From: UBA7957 sp965224675
Lineage (GTDB): Bacteria; Pseudomonadota; Gammaproteobacteria; Granulosicoccales; Granulosicoccaceae
Assembly (NCBI GenBank): GCA_965224675.1
Contig: CBDDAA010000004.1
Location: 2,914,001-2,978,000, forward strand
DNA: 64,000 nt
Reading direction: 5' to 3'
This document shows, in pieces, positions 8,648-15,564 of the stretch. The notes below the pieces were generated by a model. That model was not told the origin of the DNA. It did no database searches and saw nothing but the letters and a program-made list of their open reading frames with translations. Made by a program: the position numbers and the translations under genes. Positions within the stretch are counted from its first letter, which is position 1. The number at the start of each line of letters is the position of its first letter.

Positions 8648-9793
8648 ATGGACTTTGGAATTACAGAGCAACAACAAGAACTAAAAACAAAGTATTTAGA
8701 GTTTGCGAAGAATGAGTTGAATGGAGACATAATAGACAGAGATCAAAAGTCTATTCTATCGCGAGAACTTTGGAAAAAGTGCGCTCAGTTTGGTGTTCAC
8801 GGACTACCTTTTCCCAAGGAATATGGCGGTCTTGACGAAGATATTATAAATACAGTTTTGGCAATGGAAGGACTGGGTGTAGGTTGCCGGGACAATGGTT
8901 TGCTTTTCAGTATCAACGGACAAATGTGGACGTTACAAATGCCTATCTGGCAGTTTGGCACGGAAGCTCAAAAACAAAAGTATCTACGAGGGATGATAGA
9001 GGGAGATATCATTGGCGCACATGGTATATCTGAACCTGAAGCTGGCTCTGACGTTATGCAACTGAGGAGTACGGCAGAAAAAATAGGTGACACCTATGTA
9101 CTAAATGGATCAAAGGTATTTTGCACAAATGGCCCAGTCGCTGATCTGTTTCTGATATTTGCAACAGTCAACCCCAAAGCAGGCTCTTTGGGAATAACCG
9201 GGTTTCTGGTTGATAGAGAGACGAAGGGCTTGATTATAAGTGGAAATAAACAAAAAATGGGATTAAGAACAGCGCCCATGTCAGAGCTAACTCTCAAAGA
9301 GTGTGTGGTACCTGTAGAGGCAAGAATCGGTAGAGAAGGACAAGGTGGCCGAATTTTTGCGTTTTCCTCAGAGTGGGAACGCAGCGCTATATTAGCCAAT
9401 CTGGTTGGCGCCATGGAATATCAGTTAGATAAATGCATTGCCTATGCAAACAAACGTAGACAATTCAAAAATAAGATCGCTAAATTCCAGTCTGTCTCCA
9501 ATCGAATTGTGGATATGAAGCTGCGCCTTGAGCTGTCTCGACTACTACTATATAAAGTTGCATGGAAAAAGAAGACATGCGGTGAATCTGCAATGGAAGC
9601 TTCTTTAGCCAAAATGTATCTCAGTGAGGCCTGGGTAGCTTCGTGTCAGGACACAACCTTGATCCACGGAGGGTATGGTTATTTAACCGAATATGAAATC
9701 GAGCGTGATTTCAGGGATGCTATTGGAGGTTTACTCTACTCTGGAACCTCAGACATTCAAAGAAATATTGCCGCACGACTTTTAGGTCTGTAA
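8648..9793 (+). CDS. Acyl-CoA dehydrogenase-like flavoenzyme, probably aminoacyl-carrier-protein oxidase (PltE type)
   Basis: 381 aa, full-length ACAD fold. FAD and substrate motifs include SEPEAGSD (128-135), FCTNGPVADLFLIFA and HGGYGYLTEYEIERDFRD. The catalytic Glu of short and medium chain ACADs (YEGTS) is replaced: the motif reads YSGTSDIQ. A Glu appears instead at 244 in SEWERSAIL, the position used by isovaleryl-CoA dehydrogenase and by prolyl-PCP oxidases such as PltE and RedW. Together with a free carrier protein and the adjacent adenylation gene 26 bases downstream, this supports oxidation of a carrier-bound amino acid. A plain acyl-CoA substrate cannot be excluded. ATG preceded by ACAGGTTATCA. 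Confidence 0.9.
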   Translation: MDFGITEQQQELKTKYLEFAKNELNGDIIDRDQKSILSRELWKKCAQFGVHGLPFPKEYGGLDEDIINTVLAMEGLGVGCRDNGLLFSINGQMWTLQMPIWQFGTEAQKQKYLRGMIEGDIIGAHGISEPEAGSDVMQLRSTAEKIGDTYVLNGSKVFCTNGPVADLFLIFATVNPKAGSLGITGFLVDRETKGLIISGNKQKMGLRTAPMSELTLKECVVPVEARIGREGQGGRIFAFSSEWERSAILANLVGAMEYQLDKCIAYANKRRQFKNKIAKFQSVSNRIVDMKLRLELSRLLLYKVAWKKKTCGESAMEASLAKMYLSEAWVASCQDTTLIHGGYGYLTEYEIERDFRDAIGGLLYSGTSDIQRNIAARLLGL

Positions 9794-9819
9794 AGGTACA
9801 CAGGCAAAGGAACTCGAAA

Positions 9820-11418
9820 ATGACGACTGGATTGTTACCTCAAATATTAGCAGAGTCTGCACATAATTACCCAAACAGAGTCGCCGTTGAACTCAGCGAT
9901 GACAAAATTACATATCTTGAGTTGGACAGAATCAGCAACCAACTTGCTAATACCTTAAAAAAAAGTGGTGTTCAGTACGGTGACCGAGTTGCCATTTACT
10001 TGAGCAAGTCAATTAAAACAATCATCAGCATTTTCGCAATTTTAAAAGCCAATGCGATTTGTGTACCGCTGGATCCAACTGGGCCAACTCAACGTAATTC
10101 CTACATTATCAATGACTGCCAAGTGAAATGCTTAATCAGTCATTCCAACAAACGACGAGGGCTTATTGCGCTTGTTTCAAGCAGAACCCCATTGACAAAT
10201 GTTATTTTGTTATCAGATAAGAATGTTATTGAGGATTTTGTAGCACTAAATACTGTTCTATGGAATGATGTTTTAATTGAACCCGGTGTTGCCTCTAAGC
10301 CGGTGGTGATTGATATTGATCCTGCTTACATTTTATATACTTCTGGATCCACAGGCGAGCCGAAAGGTGTAATAATATCTCATTTGAATGCACTCACTTT
10401 TATTAACTGGGCCGCCAGTTTTTTCAATATAGATAATACAGATAAAGTCAGCAGCCACGCACCTTTACATTTTGATCTATCAATCTTTGATATCTTTGTA
10501 ACAATGAAATGTGGAGGATCTGTCTGTTTGGTTCCACCGGAAATTAATGCACTACCAAAAGATCTGATTAAATTTATTGCTGAACATAAGATTACTGTAT
10601 GGCAGTCGGTACCATCGGTACTCGTGCTACTCACCAATAGTAGTGAGCTGGAAAAACATACCCTGCACCACCTTCGATTTGTATTATTTGCAGGTGAGAC
10701 TTTCCCGACAAAATTCCTGAGGAAGTTAATGCTGACCTTACCCTCTCCAAGTTACTATAATATATACGGTGCTACCGAAATAAATGACGTCGCCTGTTAC
10801 CACATAAAGAAACCACCGATTGAAAATGATCCTCCAGTGCCTATTGGCAAAGCTTGTTCGTTTGTTGAGTTATTTGCTATTGACGCAAATAACAAACGGA
10901 TCACCACTCCCGGAGTGATTGGCGAACTTTACGCCCGAGGCAGCAATATCTCTATTGGTTATTGGGGCAATCATAAGGCATCAAAAGAACACTTCCTTCA
11001 AAACCCACTAAATTCAATGATAGCAGATCCAGTATACAAAACGGGGGATTTGGTTGAACTTGACAAAAATGATGATTTTCGATACGTCGGGCGCAGTGAT
11101 TCGCAGGTAAAAATACGGGGTTTTCGTGTAAATCTCGTTGAAGTTGAGAATGTGCTATTGCGTTATAAGGATATTGATGAAGTTTCAGTAGTTGCGTTGT
11201 CAGACGATAATGAAGCGCGATTCCTGAAGGCATATATCGTTGCTAAGAATGGGACAATTATTGATCAACGCCAATTAAAGCAACATTGCCTGAAGTTCAT
11301 TCCAAAATACATGTTACCTGAAGAATTAGAACAAAGGACATCCTTACCAAAAACCTCAACAGGTAAAGTTGATAAAAGAAAACTAACAACGTCCAGGGTT
11401 GCTGAGTTTGCGGATTGA
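9820..11418 (+). CDS. Free-standing amino acid adenylation enzyme
   Basis: 532 aa, ANL-superfamily domain without a fused carrier protein. Core motifs: A3 YTSGSTGEPKG (173-183), A5 YNIYGATE, A7 YKTGD (406-410), A8 GRSDSQVKIRGFRVNLVEVE, A10 with Lys516 in TGKVDK. Asp219 in FDLSIFDIF is the usual alpha-amino-group contact, so an amino acid substrate is likely. My hand alignment to GrsA gives the pocket code D-L-F-Q-L-A-I-D-V-K. This shares the start with carrier-loading prolyl ligases as I remember them but differs at several other positions, so proline is not established. It should load the carrier protein at 6242. Start ATG with AAAGGAACTCG upstream; 26-base gap from the oxidase suggests co-transcription. 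Confidence 0.92.
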   Translation: MTTGLLPQILAESAHNYPNRVAVELSDDKITYLELDRISNQLANTLKKSGVQYGDRVAIYLSKSIKTIISIFAILKANAICVPLDPTGPTQRNSYIINDCQVKCLISHSNKRRGLIALVSSRTPLTNVILLSDKNVIEDFVALNTVLWNDVLIEPGVASKPVVIDIDPAYILYTSGSTGEPKGVIISHLNALTFINWAASFFNIDNTDKVSSHAPLHFDLSIFDIFVTMKCGGSVCLVPPEINALPKDLIKFIAEHKITVWQSVPSVLVLLTNSSELEKHTLHHLRFVLFAGETFPTKFLRKLMLTLPSPSYYNIYGATEINDVACYHIKKPPIENDPPVPIGKACSFVELFAIDANNKRITTPGVIGELYARGSNISIGYWGNHKASKEHFLQNPLNSMIADPVYKTGDLVELDKNDDFRYVGRSDSQVKIRGFRVNLVEVENVLLRYKDIDEVSVVALSDDNEARFLKAYIVAKNGTIIDQRQLKQHCLKFIPKYMLPEELEQRTSLPKTSTGKVDKRKLTTSRVAEFAD

Positions 11419-11728
11419 TGGTTGCAGCATAATGCCTAAAATAGTTTTGCCGACAGTGGCTTTTGACGATAAGCCTCATAAGGGACAGATGGTATGAACT
11501 CCACCTTATTGATTCGTGCATTTTATATTTTTAGGCTTTTGGTGGGCTGCTGATTTAAGTGATTAATAAATAATCACTTAAATCAGCTTGCCGTATTCTT
11601 GTATCAGTTACCTCTACTAATAATGACCGTAACCGAAGCCCGGCAAAATCAACCCGCCAAGTCCTGAGTTCACAAAGAAACTTGCGTTTGCTGCAGGTAG
11701 TTATAATTAATGGAATATTCGAACGACA
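11419..11728. other. Intergenic region with a strong palindrome
   Basis: 310 bases between the adenylation gene and the cupin gene. Apart from the perfect hairpin at 11549-11587 nothing is recognised; the right part must carry the signals for the cupin gene. Confidence 0.5.
11549..11587. terminator. Perfect 17-bp inverted repeat, terminator or operator
   Basis: GCTGATTTAAGTGATTA, loop ATAAA, then its exact complement. No T-run follows on the plus strand, so it could end the adenylation transcript with Rho or act as an operator for the genes downstream. AT-rich stem. Confidence 0.55.
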
Positions 11729-12460
11729 ATGATTGTTAGAACTTTACAAGAAGCAAATGAAATAAAAGTGTTTAAACGCGCTATTTCCCACGTTCTGGTA
11801 AATTCAGATGATGACGTTGGTCATTCTCTGATTGATGTAAAAATCTGCGCCGGGAAAGAAACCACGATTGAAAAAGAATATTCAGATTCCTTCAAAACTC
11901 ATGCATACTACAATATTCGGGGAGAAGGAATGGGTGTAATTGATGGCGATAAGTTTAAGATCAATCCGGGTACACTGATTGCTTGTGCAACACAAAAGTG
12001 CGTCGTGTTAACTGCACAAACTGATATGCACGTTGCAGCAATTTTTAGTTCAGAAAATGCCGTGCCTACAACGATTGTCCGTAACCTCGAAGACTTATAC
12101 CATACTGAAAGAGATGTATTTTGGGGAAATGGACGCAGTAGAAGGTTACTAATAAGGCAAGACGGACTGGGTTTTGCCTTATGTATTACCATGGGTAACT
12201 CTGACACGGATTCGTTGATTCGATATGAAAATCATTTTGAATCATGTTATTACATCTCTGGAACTGGTGAATATAAATGGGAATGTGGGAATCACCCAAT
12301 TAAAACAGGGTATGATCAAGGCACTGTTTTTATTATGAATAAACATGACACACACCATATGCGGGTTGCGGATGAAACGGTCTGCCTCAGCATCTTTTCA
12401 CCGCCTATCGAGGGTAATGAGAGGCACAATTTTAAGAATGGAAACGCATCTTCTTATTAG
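11729..12460 (+). CDS. Tandem ectoine-synthase-like (EctC) double cupin
   Basis: 243 aa made of two EctC-like cupins: one starts MIVRTLQEAN (1-113), the other TIVRNLEDLY (115-243). The C-terminal copy closely follows EctC: RYENHFE carries Tyr166, His169 and Glu171 (EctC Tyr52, His55, Glu57), KHDTHH carries His209 (His93), FSPP has Phe223 and GNERH gives Glu231 and His233 (Glu115, His117). The iron ligand Tyr85 is replaced by Phe201. The N-terminal copy has Ser54 and Lys56 at the His/Glu positions and no metal His, so it looks structural. EctC closes N-acetyl-diaminobutyrate to a cyclic amidine by water loss. No ectA, ectB or ectD is present, so I infer a related cyclisation in the carrier-protein pathway. 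Confidence 0.88.
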   Translation: MIVRTLQEANEIKVFKRAISHVLVNSDDDVGHSLIDVKICAGKETTIEKEYSDSFKTHAYYNIRGEGMGVIDGDKFKINPGTLIACATQKCVVLTAQTDMHVAAIFSSENAVPTTIVRNLEDLYHTERDVFWGNGRSRRLLIRQDGLGFALCITMGNSDTDSLIRYENHFESCYYISGTGEYKWECGNHPIKTGYDQGTVFIMNKHDTHHMRVADETVCLSIFSPPIEGNERHNFKNGNASSY

Positions 12461-12547
12461 CGGTTTTTCGTGCTGTTATAATGTTGAGTCATTTAAAGCA
12501 GTACAAATAAAATCGACATTTTGTTCGAATTTTAAATGAATTCCAGA

Positions 12548-12576
12548 GTTATTTTTCTACTGGATTAGGTTATAAT
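12548..12576 (+). promoter_or_regulatory. Candidate sigma70 promoter for ilvD
   Basis: A perfect TATAAT at 12571-12576 lies 37 bases before the ilvD start codon. The -35 region is weak (GTTATT at the right spacing). Only the -10 box supports this call. Confidence 0.4.
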
Positions 12577-12612
12577 GATCTCTTTGGCTAAACTTCTCCA
12601 GATGATTAAAGT

Positions 12613-14448
12613 ATGGTAGCTTATCGTTCTAAAACTTCAACTCATGGTCGTAACATGTCTGGCGCACGGGCATTGTGGCGCGCCACCGGCATGACAGATG
12701 AGGATTTTGAAAAACCGATAATTGCAATTGCCAACTCCTTTACTCAGTTTGTACCAGGACATGTACATTTAAAAGATCTGGGCCAATTGGTGGCCCGTGA
12801 AATTGAAAAGGCGGGAGGTGTTGCCAAGGAATTTAATACAATAGCGGTTGATGACGGTATTGCCATGGGTCATGACGGGATGCTATACAGCCTTCCTTCC
12901 AGAGATCTGATTTCCGATTCAATTGAATACATGGTCAATGCGCATTGTGCGGATGCCATGGTATGTATTTCAAACTGTGATAAAATCACCCCTGGCATGC
13001 TTAACGCTGCCATGCGCTTAAATATTCCAACTATTTTCGTTTCCGGTGGCCCTATGGAAGCTGGAAAAACTAAATTGGGCGGACATAAACTGGATTTTGT
13101 GGATGCTGTAATCATAGGTGCCGACGATCAGGCAAGCGACCAGCAAGTCGAAGATTACGAACGATCTGCATGCCCCACATGCGGCAGTTGCTCTGGTATG
13201 TTCACAGCTAATTCCATGAACTGTCTCACTGAGGCTATTGGCTTATCCTTACCAGGAAATGGCTCCATGCTTGCAACACATGCCGACCGGGAACAATTGT
13301 TCTTGGAGGCCGGTCGGGTCATTGTCAAACTTGCGCGTAGCTATTATGAACATGACGATGAATCCATTCTGCCAAGAAATATTGCTAATATTAATGCATT
13401 TATAAACGCCATGAGTTTGGATATCACTATGGGTGGATCTACCAACACTATACTGCACCTATTAGCTGCAGCGCAGGAAGCAAAAGTGGATTTCACAATG
13501 ACTGATATTGATCGATTGTCACGAAAGATACCCCAGTTATGCAAAGTTTCACCCAGCACGGCAAAATATCATATGGAGGATGTTCATCGTGCAGGTGGAG
13601 TAATGGCTATTCTAGGTGAATTAGACCGGGCCGGGTTGATTCATAAAGATACCCCAACCGTTCACAGCGCTACATTGGGCGAGGCATTGGATAAATGGGA
13701 TATCAAGCGTACAAACAACGAGGAAATCCATCAGTTTTTTCGCGCCGGACCTGCAGGCATTCGAACACAGACAGCTTTTAGCCAAAACACACGTTGGCCT
13801 GATCTTGATCAAGACCGAGAAGGCGGTTGTATTCGTTCACTTCACAATGCTTATTCTGAGGAGGGTGGGCTTGCAGTTTTATTTGGCAATATCGCAATAG
13901 ATGGCTGTGTGGTTAAGACAGCAGGTGTTGACGATAGTATTTTGATTTTTCAGGGTACCGCTTTTATTTGTGAAAGCCAGGAAGATGCAATAGAGTCTAT
14001 CTTAAACGATAAAATACAAGCTGGTGATATTCTCGTGGTACGTTACGAAGGCCCTAAAGGTGGACCCGGTATGCAGGAAATGCTATATCCTACCAGCTAT
14101 ATAAAATCGAAAGGTTTGGGAAAAGAGTGCGCTTTATTAACTGATGGACGTTTCTCTGGAGGGTCTTCGGGATTATCGATTGGCCACGTATCACCGGAAG
14201 CTGCATCGGGTGGTGCAATTGGATTAATTGAGCACAATGATATCATCAAAATTAATATTCCCGAGCGCACAATAAACCTTGATGTCTCTGAGGAAGAGCT
14301 GGAGAAACGTCGCAAGCTGCGTGACATAGCTGGCTGGAAACCGGAAAAGTCGAGACCGCGTAAGGTTACTGCAGCATTGAAAGCCTACGCCAAAATGGCC
14401 TCTAGTGCTAATAAGGGTGCAGTAAGGGATATTTCCCAACTGGATTAA
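12613..14448 (+). CDS. ilvD: Dihydroxy-acid dehydratase
   Basis: 611 aa, close to the 616 aa of E. coli IlvD. Fe-S dehydratase that converts 2,3-dihydroxyisovalerate and 2,3-dihydroxy-3-methylvalerate to the 2-oxo acids of valine and isoleucine biosynthesis. Typical start YRSKTSTHGRNMSGARALWR; cluster cysteines in SNCDKITPGM (Cys122) and CPTCGSCSGM (Cys193 among them); GGSTNTILHLLA; C-terminal LTDGRFSGGSSGLSIGHVSPEA. All signature residues look intact, so this may simply be the housekeeping enzyme. Its position between the EctC-like cupin and the 2OG oxygenase leaves a pathway role open. No other ilv genes are nearby. Confidence 0.96.
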   Translation: MVAYRSKTSTHGRNMSGARALWRATGMTDEDFEKPIIAIANSFTQFVPGHVHLKDLGQLVAREIEKAGGVAKEFNTIAVDDGIAMGHDGMLYSLPSRDLISDSIEYMVNAHCADAMVCISNCDKITPGMLNAAMRLNIPTIFVSGGPMEAGKTKLGGHKLDFVDAVIIGADDQASDQQVEDYERSACPTCGSCSGMFTANSMNCLTEAIGLSLPGNGSMLATHADREQLFLEAGRVIVKLARSYYEHDDESILPRNIANINAFINAMSLDITMGGSTNTILHLLAAAQEAKVDFTMTDIDRLSRKIPQLCKVSPSTAKYHMEDVHRAGGVMAILGELDRAGLIHKDTPTVHSATLGEALDKWDIKRTNNEEIHQFFRAGPAGIRTQTAFSQNTRWPDLDQDREGGCIRSLHNAYSEEGGLAVLFGNIAIDGCVVKTAGVDDSILIFQGTAFICESQEDAIESILNDKIQAGDILVVRYEGPKGGPGMQEMLYPTSYIKSKGLGKECALLTDGRFSGGSSGLSIGHVSPEAASGGAIGLIEHNDIIKINIPERTINLDVSEEELEKRRKLRDIAGWKPEKSRPRKVTAALKAYAKMASSANKGAVRDISQLD

Positions 14449-14450
14449 TG

Positions 14451-14467
14451 CAGCACTTCCAGTGCTG
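14451..14467 (+). terminator. Hairpin directly after ilvD
   Basis: CAGCACT-TCC-AGTGCTG, a perfect 7-bp stem starting 3 bases after the ilvD stop. It lacks a T-run. Confidence 0.45.
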
Positions 14468-14649
14468 AAAGAATAACTATTTAATAATAAACCCAGAAAT
14501 AAGTCTAAGAATAAGCTCATATCAGGCACTTTCAGATCGTAAGGCAATAGTGCAGTGGTTATTGATTACTGATGAATCAGGAATTCAATCGTGTGTGGTG
14601 AGAAGCTGTATTGTTCCACCAATCAATTTAACGAATGGAGATATAGCTA

Positions 14650-15423
14650 ATGGAAGAACAACCTGGTATTTGTAACGAGCTAACCAAAAACAGCATTAAT
14701 GAGTTACTTGTGAATGAAATTGATGTCATTCAGATCAAGAATTTTTATCCATCATCACTTTCTAAAAATTTTGCTGAGAAAGTGATTTCTCATTCTAAAT
14801 TGGATTTTTACAAAAAACAAAATACTGTTGCCCGATTGGGAATGGGCTATATTGATGTTGAAAAATCGCCTGAGATGTCGAAAAAATACCATGACGAAGC
14901 TGTTGCAAGTATTCAGTTGGTGCGTGATTTGATATACCCCCATATCTCACCTATGGATCATCTACGGCTTCTTTTGCAGGAAATATGGCCATCAGGAGCA
15001 AATTTAGAAACTATCGATAATCAGGTTTGTTTTGTTGGTACATGCCGGGTGTTTGCCCCAGAAGTCAAACTGCTTCCTCACAATGATCGACAGGAACGAC
15101 TGTTAATCAGTGGTAACGCAGATTTACTGGGGCAATTAGCGGTCAATATTTATTTCCAGTTACCAGAAAAAGGTGGCGAACTTGAACTGTGGCTGGAAGA
15201 ACCAAGCGATGAACAGGACAAAATAATTGCAGCCAATGATGGCATAGATAAAGACAAGCTGGAACCGCCCAAACTGGTATTAAGACCAGACGTGGGGGAT
15301 TTAGTGATTATCAATTCACATTTGATCCACAATGTAACGCCTGGTTATGGCAAGGAGAGAGTCAGCATTTCGTCCTTTATTGGTTATAAAGGGGAGAACA
15401 AACCGCTTAGCTATTGGAGTTGA
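14650..15423 (+). CDS. 2-oxoglutarate/Fe(II)-dependent oxygenase
   Basis: 257 aa cupin-fold oxygenase. The facial triad is visible as LLPHNDRQ (His144, Asp146) and SHLIHNVTP (His227), followed by Arg237 in GKERVSIS, which would bind 2-oxoglutarate. GELELWLEE is the strand before the distal motif. Because the acidic residue Asp146 is kept, it is a hydroxylase or related oxygenase, not a SyrB2-type halogenase. The N-terminal 130 residues are unfamiliar. It is not EctD. It ends the plus-strand biosynthetic run with a good GGAGATATAGCT ribosome site. The likely role is tailoring of the amino-acid-derived product; substrate unknown. Confidence 0.88.
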   Translation: MEEQPGICNELTKNSINELLVNEIDVIQIKNFYPSSLSKNFAEKVISHSKLDFYKKQNTVARLGMGYIDVEKSPEMSKKYHDEAVASIQLVRDLIYPHISPMDHLRLLLQEIWPSGANLETIDNQVCFVGTCRVFAPEVKLLPHNDRQERLLISGNADLLGQLAVNIYFQLPEKGGELELWLEEPSDEQDKIIAANDGIDKDKLEPPKLVLRPDVGDLVIINSHLIHNVTPGYGKERVSISSFIGYKGENKPLSYWS

Positions 15424-15490
15424 TAGCGCTATATTGGTTTCAAGCCAACATCACAGTCAACCCATATATCGCCTGATCAGAATTGAATCA

Positions 15491-15539
15491 TTCCAGCCAC
15501 TAAGCTCTGGAATCAAAGTTTAAGCCTGAATTTTCAGGC
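15491..15539. terminator. Two hairpins between convergent genes
   Basis: TTCCAG(15491-15496)...CTGGAA(15507-15512) and GCCTGAA-TT-TTCAGGC (15524-15539). Placed between the ends of the oxygenase and autotransporter genes, so a shared terminator region is likely. Confidence 0.5.
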
Positions 15540-15564
15540 GATCGCATTCGCAGTGAGCTCAGCA

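Noticed and set aside
14650..15423. 2OG oxygenase as a SyrB2-type halogenase acting on a carrier-bound amino acid
   Set aside because: Halogenases replace the metal Asp with Gly or Ala; here PHNDRQ keeps Asp146.
11729..15423. A normal ectoine/hydroxyectoine operon
   Set aside because: There is no ectA, ectB or ask gene, the cupin is duplicated and altered, and the oxygenase does not look like EctD.
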